Shown here: piece after piece, positions 1-11,790 of the stretch
Layout: each line of letters begins with the position of its first letter
Position numbering within the stretch: position 1 is the stretch's first letter
From: Ascarosepion bandense
Taxonomy: Eukaryota > Mollusca > Cephalopoda > Sepiida > Sepiidae
Reading direction: 5' to 3'
Length of the DNA: 64,000 bases
Assembly (NCBI GenBank): GCA_037127315.1
Contig: JBBBDQ010000350.1
Location: 5,670,501-5,734,500, forward strand
Program-made: the position numbers and the translations under genes
The notes under the pieces: generated by a model
The model's database searches: none
What the model saw: only the letters and a program-made list of their open reading frames with translations
Told to the model about the DNA's origin: nothing

Positions 1-486
1 ATATCATTGGTATGTATCAAAAACATATAAAACACCCACATTAAAGTGGAAAATTAAAATAAAGCTAGAATATGTAAGTCTTTAAACGACCCATGCCCAT
101 TGTGTCGATACGAAAAATTATATATTATTAATTCACTTAATAATAAAAATCTATTAAATAAACGTAATGAAATAAATGTCATATGTAGACATTGCAAGCT
201 GTTCACCTTAGAATATGGATAAAAAAAGACTTTATATTAATGAATATGCATTTACCCGATAATTCGCTTAAGGAAAATAATAACTGACGAGATACTAAAA
301 TAAGTCAATTGGTATATAACATTTTTATAATAAATAAATAAATATTGGAAAGATGGGATCAGGATAGTAGGAAGTAAATTAAAATTAAAAAAAGTTATTT
401 ATAAATTAAAGGTTTTGAAACAATTAGAATTAAATACACACTAATAAGAAGAGTAAAATTATTCAAAAACCTCTTTAAGTTGGTAG
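1..486. other. AT-rich stretch, nothing recognised
   Basis: AT-rich sequence with no long reading frame, no terminal repeats and no similarity I can see to the repeat families elsewhere in the window. Confidence 0.5.
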
Positions 487-601
487 GCTTACGGCCATAT
501 CACGTTGAATACACCGGTTCTCGCTCGATCACCAAAGTTAAGCAACGTTGAGTCAGTACTTAGATGGGTGACCGCTTGGGAATACCAGGTGCTATAAGCG
601 T
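487..601 (+). pseudogene. 5S rRNA-like sequence (SINE head)
   Basis: About 115 bp matches metazoan 5S rRNA almost end to end: the 5' part with ACGGCCAT, the internal control region around AGTTAAGCAACG, GATGGGTGACCGC, and the 3' part GGGAATACCAGGTGCT. It differs from a functional 5S gene at several sites (for example the CGAGCCCGG region reads TGAGTCAGT, with bases missing) and has no T-run terminator directly after it. About 9 bp downstream a tRNA-derived SINE begins in the same orientation. It may be the head of a 5S-derived SINE or a 5S retropseudogene; a functional 5S gene is unlikely because it is single and altered. Confidence 0.8.
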
Positions 602-609
602 TTAGTGAC

Positions 610-790
610 GGATGTGCGTTGTGGTGCAGTGGATATCGGCTCGGAAAGAGAAATCGGTGAGCCGAGTTCGAATTCCAGTTGAATACCCTGCATTCACTTA
701 AGCACCGGTACCCTTGAGAAAGGTATTAATCCGTCCCTTCCCTCCAGTTATAGGTTAAATAACAAGGGTAGAACTTGGTGACCCTGCTCT
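610..790 (+). repeat. SINE-A copy (tRNA-derived), 5' half
   Basis: Begins with a tRNA-like head: an A-box-like GTGGTGCAGTGG and a B-box GTTCGAATTCC. The family body follows (cattcactt, acccttgagaaaggtattaatccgtc, ctccagttataggttaaataac). It is cut off before the conserved core. It lies directly behind the 5S-like sequence. Confidence 0.75.
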
Positions 791-862
791 TAAAAACAAA
801 TCTCAATGAATCTTGATACTCGAAAAGAAAAATGTTGTAAAATAAAATAACCTTATCCAAAA

Positions 863-1083
863 TCACGCGCAAATACCCTTGGGAAAGGTATTAATCCGTT
901 TCTTCCTTCCAATTATGGGTTAAATAACAGGACAGATTGGGTTCTATAGCCTTGGTCGGCAACCAGTCTACCGCAGAAAGCAATAGCAACCTACTGCAGG
1001 ATAATCTTCTGCCCAGTCTGTCATGTCTCTTTCGAGACATGATCGCCCAAGCGTATTTCACGTATGGCACTTAACTGATTGAT
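863..1083 (+). repeat. SINE-A copy, 5'-truncated
   Basis: Starts at CGCGCAAATACCC and runs through the conserved body: gttaaataacaggacagatt, ggcaaccagtctaccgcag, ggataatcttctgcccag, gagacatgatcgccc and the ACTGA-type tail. The tRNA head is missing. At least a dozen copies of this family occur in the window on both strands. Confidence 0.85.
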
Positions 1084-1554
1084 CCAAAATCATTGGTTAT
1101 GGCCTTAAATGATCCCATAAGGATTGATAGGTCGATAAACGAACAAACAAACAAACTTTAAGTTGGAATAAAAACATAAAAAGTTTTCTTTTTTCATCTT
1201 TTTCCTGTTTTCTCTGAGAAGGTGTCAAGATATGGAGAAAGCTGAAAGGATATTTTTGGTACAAGAAAACACACATCAAAGGTCATAGAATCTAGTGAGA
1301 AGTAATTAAAAAGAATTCGGTTAAAATTCGTATGATATATTGACCTTTAGAGAAAAATAAAGAACAAAGAAAAAAGAAAGGATTTATTCCCTAAAAATAG
1401 AAACTACTGGCCCAATTTCAAAGTGAATTTTCATTCTGATTAATTAAAAGGAACACGCACATAAATTTCATATCTCCCCACATACATAAATAGGAAACCT
1501 ATTGTTTTTCGTATTTAAATACAAATCATTTTCACAACCAATTGGAGTAGATAG
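1084..1554. other. No feature recognised
   Basis: AT-rich unique sequence. A 60-codon frame on the minus strand near 1100-1280 looks fortuitous. Confidence 0.4.
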
Positions 1555-1741
1555 ACTAAACTATCGCCCGGTTCACACTCCAACCACGTCTATTGTACAG
1601 GTGTAGAGGTTCATCCCTTGTTCCCTGTTTAGGATGTGGTTTCCGGCTTTCTCTTTTCCAAATCTTTTCACTCTTGCGTAGCCCCCTGCACACCAGTGGC
1701 GTTACCGCCTTGCTCGGGGTGTTATGATTAAAAAAAAAAAC
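1555..1741 (+). repeat. LINE-J 3' tail joined to a second repeat
   Basis: The last 65 bp carry the LINE-J 3' end seen at five other sites here: gtagccccctgc, accagtggc, cttgctcggggtg and GATGATTAAAAA-type tail. The first part (cgcccggttcacac, attgtacaggtgtagaggtt, atcccttgttccctgttt) recurs near 7265-7510 and 58490-58530, so it belongs to a separate repeat whose class I cannot name. Confidence 0.55.
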
Positions 1742-1805
1742 ATTGCCTGATGACGAGAAATCTCGAAACATAGAAATTTACGTGTCACAATGCACGTTTA
1801 ATTCA

Positions 1806-1831
1806 TTATATATATATATATATATATATAT
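1806..1831. repeat. (TA)n microsatellite
   Basis: Pure TA run. The flanking repeat text is not resolved further. Confidence 0.9.
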
Positions 1832-2077
1832 TAGTCATCCACATACAAGCCCGTTTCGCTGTATCACACCTCATCAGTGTGGCTAGACATATCCACTTAC
1901 ATCTGGCTGGGATCGAAACTCGACCGATTTGGAAGTTATATTGCTGATAAAAGGGGAAAACCTTTTACTAAAGTAATTTATAACAATTACAATTCTTAAA
2001 AAATAAATTAAATTATAATTAATTTAATTATATCAAGATTATGACAGCATTATTCGAAAGCAAATATATTAATTTTC

Positions 2078-2079
<2 letters not shown>

Positions 2080-2133
<54 letters not shown>
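2080..2133. repeat. (TA)n microsatellite
   Basis: Uninterrupted TA dinucleotide run of about 54 bp. Confidence 0.95.
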
Positions 2134-2138
<5 letters not shown>

Positions 2139-3180
2139 TAATTAAATTAAATTAAAAATTTAAGACACCGACTAATATGAAACGATCGGACTGCAAAAGG
2201 TAATGGTTAAAAGAGGTTAGAATATATGATTACTGTAATTAGTTGTCCAGTGAGTAAGAAGAAAGAAAAGGAAACAACTTTCAAACAGAAATTAAATTTT
2301 GATTATATTTAAAATGGTTGATACCTAAATTTCAAACTTAAAAATTTGAAATGATGACATTTGCTTATGAGTTCTGTTCTTAAGTTTAAAAGTAGATTTT
2401 GCTTACAATATTCTATTATTCTAGTGTTTAGACATAGATTGCCTCTATCATAAAGGTTTTTGGGGATGCGGGCGAAACCTATTAGTCTCTAACTCACTAT
2501 GAGTTCTGTCCCTCTTCTTTCTTTTTTTTCCCAAAATATTCGGCAAAGGGGTATTTGGAATTATACATTGGGGCTAGAAAAGAAGTGTTTATGAGTGTAG
2601 TAACGTGTTTAAAATTCTCCCGACGAAATTCCAATGTAAACTTGATAATTCTTTTCGGTATTTATGGGAGACATATGTGACACGATAACTAAGCATATAT
2701 GTATTTTATTATAATAGATTAAAATAGAAAATGGTTAAGAATAGAAAATAGTTTAAAAACATATTTAACAAAAGTGAAAAAGAAGAGGAAAAAATAAATA
2801 AATAAACGCTTTTTCTTTTATGAGGAAAATTGTGGAAGAGACAAGGGTATCCGATTACTGTTTTAAATCCTACCGCTCTTCCGCTAAATATTTGACTCTT
2901 GACTCAGTGATTTAATGTGATAAAGAGATAAGTTCAGGAGATAAAGTTCAGGAGGTTGGTTTTCGAATGACCAGGTCAAAGGCTGTCTTTTACTGTATCT
3001 TGACCACACATTAAGAATTTTCCGGCGGAAGCTTTATTAAGATAAAAAAGAAAAAGATAACTGAAATTTCAGACTTACAGTCGCCAATGTTTATCACCGG
3101 TGGTCTAAAGCATTTCCGGATTTCCGGATTCATTTTAAATAAATAGAAATTAGTTAGTGAGTTTTAAAAGTTAGTTCCGC
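2134..3180. other. AT-rich stretch, nothing recognised
   Basis: About 1 kb with no long frame, terminal repeat or family match that I can see. Confidence 0.4.
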
Positions 3181-3327
3181 CAGGCGCGTGCTTGAAGTAG
3201 GAATCTCCGTTCGTCTTGTTTCGGTCAGTTTGGATTTGTTGATCTCCATTAATTAGAGTTAGAGCTGTGTGTCACATTCGCCTGCCCCAACTGAAAAGGC
3301 TAACTCTAAACAAAATAAAGCATCCTT

Positions 3328-3642
3328 TCAGCTCATCCAAGTTGTGGAAGTTCGTTCCTTATAGTTTAATCTTGTACCCCCAGCTGTTCGGCCGACATTT
3401 TCAACAAACTCCCGGCAAACATCACAGCGTGGAGAACGGCCGCCGGAAAAATTGTTAGGACGGTCCGTTGGGGTGTTACACATATTGACTTGGTTGATTA
3501 CTTGGGAAGACCTATATTTGTCTTTCACCAGGAAGCTGTTGATGTACCTACAATTGCTATATTGTAAAATACCAGTTTTAGCATCAGCCCTATATAAATT
3601 CTTTAAAATTTGTCTATTGTGGGAATTAATAATATTGTTCAT
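3328..3642 (-). pseudogene. Possible Penelope-like element fragment
   Basis: A 104-codon frame contains a Cys-rich segment (RCDVCREFV) preceded by NCRYINSFLVKDKYRSS. Penelope-like retroelements (reverse transcriptase plus GIY-YIG endonuclease) carry a paired-Cys linker of this kind after the RT and before GIY-YIG. Neither RT nor GIY-YIG domain is visible next to it, so at most this is a short remnant. It could be a chance frame. Confidence 0.4.
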
Positions 3643-4224
3643 ATTGTGTGTGCACGAATAACTAATTTTTAGTGTATTTCTATTTAAAAATTTGTGTAGT
3701 GGATTATTAGTATAGAAATGCTTGCTTACTAATTTCAGAAAATGTTTCCTTTTATTTATTTTAGTCTACATGATGGGGTGGAAATCATATTACTTTCTTT
3801 TTCTGCATCTATTTGTCGCACTAGATGGCTCAGAATTAACAAATGGTTTTACATATAATAACCTATTCTTGAAGACACTTTCTTGGAGGGCTTTATTATG
3901 TATATATTTTTATTTTCATTGAAAATTTTGAGGTTACAAAATGATCGGTTAATTCTAATGTTAACAATGTTGGTTATTTGCATATAATTGTGTTAGAGTG
4001 TCCGGAATAAAAATTAATATAACTGAAGGTATCATTAATTTTTTAGGTAAGGTTGGAAGGAAATGTCAAGATTAAGGGTGGTGTCTAGATAACTGACTAT
4101 TTTTAGATTGGATGAAACTTCCATTTTAAAGCCTTGAAATTTAAGCGTCCTAATAATTTCCTTGTGGATTCTATTAGTTAAGGATCCATTGCTAATTAGC
4201 GATGAACATTAAGCCGTCATATAA
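3643..4224. other. AT-rich stretch, nothing recognised
   Basis: Two short hydrophobic plus-strand frames (near 3452-3661 and 3722-3922) have no recognisable domain and are typical of AT-rich noise. Confidence 0.4.
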
Positions 4225-4262
4225 TCCAATTATAATTATAATATAATATTATAATTATAATA
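4225..4262. repeat. AT palindrome
   Basis: Runs of ATTATAATTATAAT form a near-perfect A/T palindrome able to extrude a hairpin. It directly precedes a LINE-J fragment. Confidence 0.5.
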
Positions 4263-4266
4263 GAAT

Positions 4267-4662
4267 ACGAATTTGAACGAGATACTAGATTAGCAACTAG
4301 ATCCCACCCTTTTACAGTGAAACCGATAAAATGCAGCCGTAACTTCTACTCCAACAGTTTATTTCTTCGCACTTCCCGACTGTGGAATTCTCTTCCACAC
4401 GATTGCTTCCCCGACGGCTACAATCTCCAGGAGTTTAAATGTAAGGTCAATAGACACCTCCTAACACACTAACCTGCTCCCATTCTATCAAACACTCTTC
4501 CCATCTGCCCAACCCTCATCCTCGCTATCCTTACTCATCTGTCACTTTCCTCCTGACATTCCCTATGTCTAACCACTCCTTCTCTTTACCTTCCCCTATG
4601 TAGCCCCATGCGCAATAGTGGCAGTGGAATGCCTTGCTTGGGGTGAGATGATTAAAAAAAAA
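4267..4662 (+). pseudogene. LINE-J 3' end (jockey/CR1-type RT C-terminus)
   Basis: Translation gives the family's C-terminal block: RLATRSHPFTV-like, SxxSRxFxLWNSLP-like and EFKCKVNRHLL. This block follows the RT domain in jockey/CR1-superfamily non-LTR retrotransposons. The 3' UTR (gtagccccatgcgcaatagtggcag) and an A-rich GATGATTAAAAA end close the copy. The 5' side is truncated, as is usual for LINEs. The element is dead. Confidence 0.75.
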
Positions 4663-5315
4663 TTGGTTTAGGGTCTACAATTCTACTTAAGTTATCTAAT
4701 ATATAAATATCAATAGATCAGGAACTTAGGATGAAGCATATATCTCCATGGGGGCATCAAAATTGTTGAAAGGATCTTTGGTCCAGGTGTAATGGTCAAA
4801 GGTTAGAATCAATTATCTAGCTTCTAAAATAGTTTTAATTTCTCTAACGGTGAGCTGTACTTGATTTTTCTCAAAGTTAATGCAACAATCTAGAACCTCC
4901 TAGATTAATATATTAACTTTGCCAATTGACTTTGTTCAGTTAGAAATCTATTTATATCAAAAGTATTTCTTAAGTGTTGGTGCCATCTTGAATTTATTTC
5001 TAACTATATTTTATATTATTTTCTTATATTTACTTTCTTTATATATTATTTACTTAAATTCAATTTATAATATTAACTTAAATTCAATTCCAGTCTTTTC
5101 CTTTTGATTCTGATGTAAGTTTTAACGTACATTATTTTGATCATAATAATAGTCAGGTTCTGCTTTAGTGTGAAAAGAAAAAAAAAAGAAAAATTCGACA
5201 ATTATTCTCCGATCCATAAAACCAATTCCTTTTTAATAGATGGGTGGCGGCAAAAACGTTTTTTACTCACCGGTGCATGCGTAACTTAAATATCGCAGTA
5301 GAACGAATGGATGTG
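4663..5315. other. AT-rich stretch, nothing recognised
   Basis: No supported gene or repeat. A Leu/Ile-rich 62-codon frame near 4919-5107 looks like A/T composition rather than a gene. Confidence 0.4.
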
Positions 5316-5405
5316 ACACCCAGTGAGAACCGAACTCCATATTCAGTCGTAACTGATCTAGAGAGACAAGCTTAGTGATCATTACAGCACGTTGAAGTGC
5401 CCATG
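5316..5405 (-). repeat. SINE-B head (tRNA-derived)
   Basis: On the minus strand this reads as a tRNA-like head: cttcaacgtgctgtaatgat (A-box region), aagcttgtctctctaga, and GTTCGGTTCTCACTGGGTG (B-box region). The same head occurs at 53.7, 54.3 and 54.4 kb. Its 5' side abuts a GATAGATATCTAGG stretch, consistent with this family's association with TATC repeats. Confidence 0.7.
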
Positions 5406-5756
5406 GATAGATATCTAGGTATATACGAGGAGGCGTTGACAAGTTGTCTACTCGAAAAACTTCCACAAAATCTGATCTAATGGTTAAATATTCGAATTTG
5501 GGTAGGGGGCATGGTTTCTTCGTTTGACCAATAACTTTTCGGTCCTTTTTCGCAAATAATAAGTACATGGGAGTTTGTCAGCATTTTTCTTTGTTCTTAG
5601 AAATATCTAAAATACTAAAAATGGAAAAAAAGATATTTATTTGATACTGATTGATCTAATGCCAATAGCGGTTCTTTGATTCACCAAAGCAAAACAGACA
5701 TTGCTTAGAATAGCTATTCTACGCGAGACGCAGTGTCTACCACATTATGATGAAGC

Positions 5757-5799
5757 CAATTTTCTCTTTCTTTCTCTTTCTCTCTTTTTCACTCTCTCT

Positions 5800-5850
<51 letters not shown>
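5757..5850. repeat. (CT)n microsatellite
   Basis: Pyrimidine-rich CT run of about 90 bp; the second half is nearly pure. Confidence 0.95.
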
Positions 5851-5851
<1 letters not shown>

Positions 5852-6239
5852 CTTGCCATAGCCATGAAGACTTTTCCTAAGACCCATTTACCAAAAACAT
5901 TTTGCTAAAATAAAGAGCCATGTATTTTTCTTCAGATCCTGCCGTATACAAGTACCTACTATGACCGTTTGCCATCCAGAAAAACTCTCTCAAATTCTAA
6001 ATACCTGAACTGCATGAAAATTAAAATCCAATATTTATCTATACTTGCTCAATTACGATGTGTGTAACGTTGCCGAAAGCACATTGAGAAATATTTTTCA
6101 AAATCTGCAATAATATCTATTTCAACCTGGCAACTCGGTTGCAATCACATTCCAACCACCGTTCGTAGTTTCGCTGTGTCTATTCTACAAATATTTACAT
6201 GGCAATTGTTTCGAATACCTTTACAATTTGATGCTTCGT
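5851..6239. other. No feature recognised
   Basis: No supported gene or repeat in this stretch. Confidence 0.4.
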
Positions 6240-7066
6240 CTTTATGAATTTAAGCGCAGTACTAAATTGGCAGATAGGACCCATCATTTTATAGTAGAAA
6301 GTGCAAAATGTAATCATAAATAACTATTCTAATAATTGCTTATATCGCACTTATTGCATATGGAACTCTCTCCCAGCTTTATGCTACATTGTCAACTAGA
6401 ATCTTCAAAAATGTAAATGAAAATATCAACTGTCGTCTACTGTCTCCTTGAATCATGTTCATTATATTGTCATTTCTCCTCAGAAACCTTTTCTCTCAAT
6501 TTCCTTCTTTCTTTCGTGTCAACTACGATCTCCAAAAATTTAAATGCACCCTCAATTGTCATCTTCTGTCTCCTTGAATCCTGTTCTTTTTATTGTCCTT
6601 TCTCCTCAGTAACGTTTTCTCAGTTTCTTTCTTGCTTTCCTGTCAACTACGATCATCAAAAATTTAAATGCAATATCAATCGTCATCTGTCTCCTTGAAT
6701 CCTGTTCTTTTTATTGTCCTTTCTCCTCTGTAACGTTTTTCTCAGTTTCTTTCTTGCTTTCCTGTCAACTACGATCATCAAAAATTTAAATGCAATATCA
6801 ATCGTCATCTGTCTCCTTGAATCCTGTTCTTTTTATTGTCCTTTCTCCTTTGTAACGTTTTTCTCAGTTTCCTTCTGGTTTTCCAGTCAATTACAATCTT
6901 CAAAGATATAAATGCAACGTCAATTTTCATTTTCTGTCTTACTGAATTTTTTTTTATTGTCTTTTCCATTCAGTAACGTTTTCTTCATTCCAATGTCTCA
7001 CATCCTCAGTAACCCCTTTTTGTCTTAGTGTCTTTATCGCCTTGCTTCAGGTGAAATGATTAAAAA
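6240..7066 (+). pseudogene. LINE-J variant with internal ~121-bp tandem repeats
   Basis: The left end carries a degenerate LINE-J C-terminus. Then a unit with TCTCCTTGAATCCTGTTC, TTTATTGTCCTTTCTCCT, TCAACTACGATC and AAATTTAAATGCA repeats; the GTCTCCTTGAATC landmark falls at 6442, 6569, 6689 and 6811 (spacing 127, 120, 122). The unit resembles the normal LINE-J 3' coding end and UTR (acaatctccaggaatttaaatg), so the family's 3' end has been tandemly amplified. It closes with cttgcttcaggtgaaatgattaaaa, the family 3' end. Confidence 0.7.
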
Positions 7067-7254
7067 CAAACTCTGAAATTCTTTTTATTCTTTTTTCAAT
7101 AGTTACCTTACTACTCACAGATCAAATAATAATCTTCTTTTCAATAGACAAGTGAAACATTTTCAAAATATATTTTCTATCTGTAGAATGGAAGGTTTTA
7201 ACAATTTTTCTTTATTTTGGAGCAGTTCAACCCGAATCATTATAGAAGTAGATA

Positions 7255-7515
7255 AGTTCACTTGTCGCCCGGTTCACACACCTTCCCGGCCTTTTGAACA
7301 GGAGTGGTTTATCTCTTATTTATGAATGCTTTTATGGTTCCTTCTAAAACCTTCTCAAAACTATATTTATAACGTCTTTGCTTAAACTCTGTAATTTGTT
7401 TTATCAATTTTTCTTCAATAAGTGTAGATAGGTCCGTTCATCGCCCTGTTAACACACTTCTCCAGTATTTTGAACAGGAGTAAAGGTTTATCCCTTGTTT
7501 CTTTTTTTGAACTGT
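7255..7515 (+). repeat. Two copies of an unnamed repeat motif
   Basis: The motif with cgcccggttcacacacc, ttttgaacaggagt and ggtttatcccttgtttc appears at 7265-7320 and again at 7440-7510. It also occurs near 1565-1630 and 58490-58530. Class unknown; it may be part of a 3' UTR. Confidence 0.45.
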
Positions 7516-7754
7516 GACCTGCAGTTGATTCCAATGTCTTCTGGTTCACTTTCATTCCCGGTAGTCTCTTGCTTATTCGTGGCATTATCGCATTGTTTGG
7601 AGCGAATAAATGAAAATAAATAAATTTATACGCAAATAAATTGATGGAAATAAAAAAAGCAAACAATTTTTTGCGAGCAATGCCGACTTTTGTGACTGTT
7701 AAATTGTGAAGGATATTGTTTAATTTAACATAAAAGCATATATTATTACAGGTA

Positions 7755-7756
<2 letters not shown>

Positions 7757-7801
<45 letters not shown>
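7757..7801 (-). repeat. (TAA)n tail of the R4/Dong-like LINE
   Basis: On the minus strand this is about 15 TAA units, about 145 bp beyond the LINE C-terminal stop. Dong-type elements of the R4 clade are known to lie in TAA repeats, so this is read as target or tail. Confidence 0.75.
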
Positions 7802-10800
7802 GTTATCATTTTTCATCATATTTCGGTTTCTGCTATGGTTGCACTCCCTACCAAGTCTGCGGGAAGACCTAAGGCAGGTCATGGTATATCGTTATGGCTC
7901 CATTTCATGTTTTTTCTATCTCCCCTATCATCCCAAGTGTTACATAGACAAAGTTCTCCTTAGTGTGTGGGCTGTACTGAACATGACAATTTTTTGTATA
8001 TCTCTTAAGCTGGGGTTTCCGGGGATTCTTTCAATGTGTTGTTTTGTTCCATTTTTTATCATTCGAAGTGCACCTACTATCACTAGCACGATTCTTGTTT
8101 TCAATTTCCATATTTTTCTATTTCAATTTTTAGGTCGTTATATTTTTATAGTTTTTCGAATTCCTTGGTTGCTATGTTACAATCCGCTGGACAAGCCATA
8201 TCAATTAATGGGCAAGTTTTTTCTTTCTGGTTTTTAACAATAATGTCCGGCATATTTGTTTCAATTTTTCTGTCTGCGCAGATGGTGTAATCCCATAGAA
8301 TGGTGACATTTTCTATTTCTGTAACCGATGCTTGGTGATATTCATACGAGTGTTTGTTTACATATTTTCCATAGTGTTTGCACAATGTCTAATGTAAATA
8401 TTGCCACACTCTATCGTGACGATTTTTATATTCATTTGGGGCAAGTACAGAACATCCTGAGATTAGATGGTCTATTGTTTCTTGGTGTTTATCACAGAAC
8501 CTGCATTTTGGATCCACATTATTATGTATAATATTTGCCTGAAATTCCTAGTGAAAAGACTTTGGTCTTGCGCTGCAAGAATAAAGCCTTCAGTCTCAGA
8601 CTTTAATCCAGATGCACGTAACCATCGATGAGTATTAACTTTATCAACATTGGATTTATTGGCACGTTCTGGATATTGGCCATGCAAAGGTTTGTCTTGC
8701 CAGCGTTGTTTCATCTGTTTAAGAGCTTTATTTTTGGCTTTCATTTTCATATTTTTTGCTGCAATATTTGGTTCTTGGCTTCTGTTTTGTTTTCTACAGA
8801 ATCTACTAAATGTAAATCTTGTTTGTATTTACTGCCTTCTTTTATTATTGAATATTTTTTCTTTCTGTTTTCGTGTTGTTTAACTAATTCTATCATCCAA
8901 TCCTTTATTGTTTCTATGTATGTTAGTAAGCAAATAGTTGTTATTTGGTATGATAATTCTAGCTAAATAAGAGCTCTTCCACCTTCTTTACGGGGTATGT
9001 ATAGACGGTCTACATCAGTCTTTGGATGATGCATCTTATGCTTAGAAAGAAACTTTCTTGTTTTAGAATCCATTCGCCTGATTTCGTTTAGAGTCCAGTT
9101 TAAAACGTTGAAACTATATTGAACAACTGGGATTGCAAGGCTATTAATGGCCATAATTCTGTTCTGAGAAGTCAATTCAGTTTTTAATATCAGTCATAGC
9201 CTTCTATAGTACTCTTTACGCACTATTTCTTTCATTTTTTATGGTGAATTTTTTCACTCTCATTTGCACCTAGGTATTTATAAGCTTCTTCTGGCTTTAA
9301 TTATTTTATTGCTACAGCAGGGTTCAAGCTAATTGAGGATGTTTGTTGTAACGATCCACGTAAAACTGTAGCTTTAGCACATTTATTCAAACTGAATTTC
9401 ATTCCAATGTCTTCGCTGAAGCATTTTACAGTTTGCAGAAGACCTTCCAGCTCGTTATCATTGTTAGCATACAACTTTAAGTCATCCATGTAAAATAGAT
9501 GGCTTATTTTCTTTTGGCTTATTTTATAGCCACATTCTGTCTTGTTCAGTTGACTGGTTAGTGCTATTAATGATATGCAGAATAGCAAGGGAGACAAAGA
9601 GTCACCCTGAAATATACCTCTTTTGATGTTTATTTCACCGGACTTATAGGTTCCATTTATATGATTGAGGTAAAGGGCTGTTTTCCATATCGATATGCAT
9701 TGTTTGATGAAATTGATGATGACGGGTGATATCTTGTATATATTTAAAGTCTTTAAGATTCAGGAATGTGGTACACTATCGAATGCCTTACGATAATCTA
9801 TCCAGGCAGTACTAAGATTTTTTTGCATTGTAGCAGTTTTCTAGGATCATTCTGTTAATAAGCAATTGGTCTTTACATCCCTAACAGCCACCTTTTCACC
9901 CTTTTTGTTCAAGCGGTAATATGTCATTTCTTTCCAAGAAGAAATATGTCTGTTTTGTAAAAATAGATGTTAATAGTTTGTATGTTGTCGGAAGGCATGA
10001 AATTAGTCTGTAGTTTTTCGGATTGTTTTTGTTACTATTCTTGGGTAGAAGAAATGTAATTCCTTTGGTCATCCATGCAGGAATTTCAGTGGGATCGTTA
10101 ACCATTTTTTGAAGTTCTTTGGCTAGTTTTTTATGTGCTGTATTTGAATAATATGGCCAAAATTTAGGAATTTTATCTATACCTGGAAATTTTCAGTGCA
10201 CATTTAACATCCTCTTCTGTGACTTCAGCCCATGTCTGTTCTGGTTTATTTTTGATTCGTTCTATCTCTTGTGCAATCTAATCTACTTCTTTGTTATTTT
10301 CTTTTGGGCAAGCCCATATTTTTCCCCAGAACTGTATACCTTCTTCCATTTTGGTGGGGACTGTCACTTTAATTCTTATTTTTTACCTATTTCCCTGTAA
10401 AATTTTTTTGCATCGGTTTGAAAAACCTTGTTTTTTTTCTGTATAATCTTGATCTTTACTCATAGCGTCTTATTCTTTGAGCCTTCAGTTGTATTGTTTG
10501 CTTTATTTTGTCCTTAGTTGATAGGATTTCATTTTCATTTCTAATGTTGTATTTTCTTTCAACTATTCTGCATTTTCTAGTACTTACATTTATTCTTCTT
10601 GTCAGTTCATCGAGTACTGATAGTTCACTTCTAAGTTGTTCAATTTCTTTTTCTATTTTTTCTTCTTCAAGGTGGATCTTCATATATGCGAGACTGCCTT
10701 GTTTTTAATTTGATGTTCAATTTTTTTTGCTGCTATTGCTGTTGCATATATTGCTTCATTGAGGTTTATATTAGTGTCTTCTTCATTCAAAATTAATTTA

Positions 10801-11790
10801 AGTGCTGCATTGTAGAGCTTAATAGTTTCGAGGTTATGCTTTGTTGGTTGTAATTTTGGGAGCTGTTCTCGTTCCTCCATTGCAATATTTTGTATTTGAC
10901 TTGTATGGTTCTTGCTTTCTTCCTTGGCTTCTTGTATATTGTTCTTGTTTTCCGTAAAATAATTCTGTTCAATGTGTTTTATTGTCGTCTTGTAACTGAC
11001 TCAGATCACACCTTTCCAGCACTTCTAAACTTACAGCATTATCTTCACGGTGATTTGTGTGTATCACGGTTTCTACATTATGACCTGTGACTTGTTTGAT
11101 GTTACTACTTTTTATTTCTGATTCCGAGTCCTTTTCATATTTTGTTGATTCGTCTATTCTGGTTGCAATTCTTTTTATCTCATTAATTTCAGCCTCTGTC
11201 AATCGGTTATTTCGCATGATGTATCTTCGTACATTGGCTAATTTATTTTCATCAATGTACTTTCTTTTTGTTTGTCCAACCTTTTCTCGCCAAATGTCAT
11301 ATGTTTTAAGAGCGATGTTTTTTTGAGGTTTGGGTAACGCTTCATGAAATGCAGTCATAACGACTTTGTACTCCTCACGAGACCATTTTATTTTTTCTTT
11401 CTTTAAATATACGCTTATAGATCTAGCTAGAGAATTTTCAGGGCAATCATTAGGATTATCCTGGTTGTGGGGACCTGAAGATTCATTCTTTGTGTAAGGG
11501 TTTGTTCCTATGGCAGATTTTTCGACCTCAGGTAGGTTCTCTCTTGAAGGACAGACTCCCTGTTTATCCACTGGAAGAGTCATACTGAACTTTTTATTTC
11601 TATTTGTATTTCTCATATTTTTCCCACGAGTGACGCACGGGTCCAAAAGTTTACCAAAAGTTGCCCGGCACCTTGGGTAACGGTCTTTTAGAGAGTCCCG
11701 AAGCCTGTAGGGATTGTTTGTGACCTCATAACGCAGTAGCCATTCACTCCTCGGCACGATTAACACCTTGAGTTGCGGGTTGTTATTCGG
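7757..11790 (-). pseudogene. R4/Dong-like non-LTR retrotransposon, nearly full length, broken
   Basis: One element is spread over several minus-strand frames. In order from its 5' end: an N-terminal region (11766-10969) with a Myb-like stretch (KWSREEYKVVMTAF); coiled, Lys/Glu-rich segments (10880-10456); RT fingers (10105-9896, with WMTKGITFLLPK and NPKNYRLISCLPT); RT palm with the FYMDD catalytic box, whose YMDD codons lie at 9492-9481; thumb (9175-8963, with RLYIPRKEGGRALI); a linker (8750-8472, with LHGQYPERANKS); then PDIIV...LIDM (8385-8146), which fits the PD-(D/E)xK core of restriction-like endonucleases. The C-terminus (VIVGALRMIKNGT, then LRRTLSM and stop) is at about 8090-7945. Frameshifts and stops between the pieces make it inactive. 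The domain order and the TAA tail point to R4/Dong; the exact clade is inferred. Confidence 0.85.

Noticed and set aside
487..601. Functional 5S rRNA gene
   Set aside because: Several changes in conserved positions, no T-run terminator and no tandem 5S neighbours; better read as a SINE head or pseudogene.
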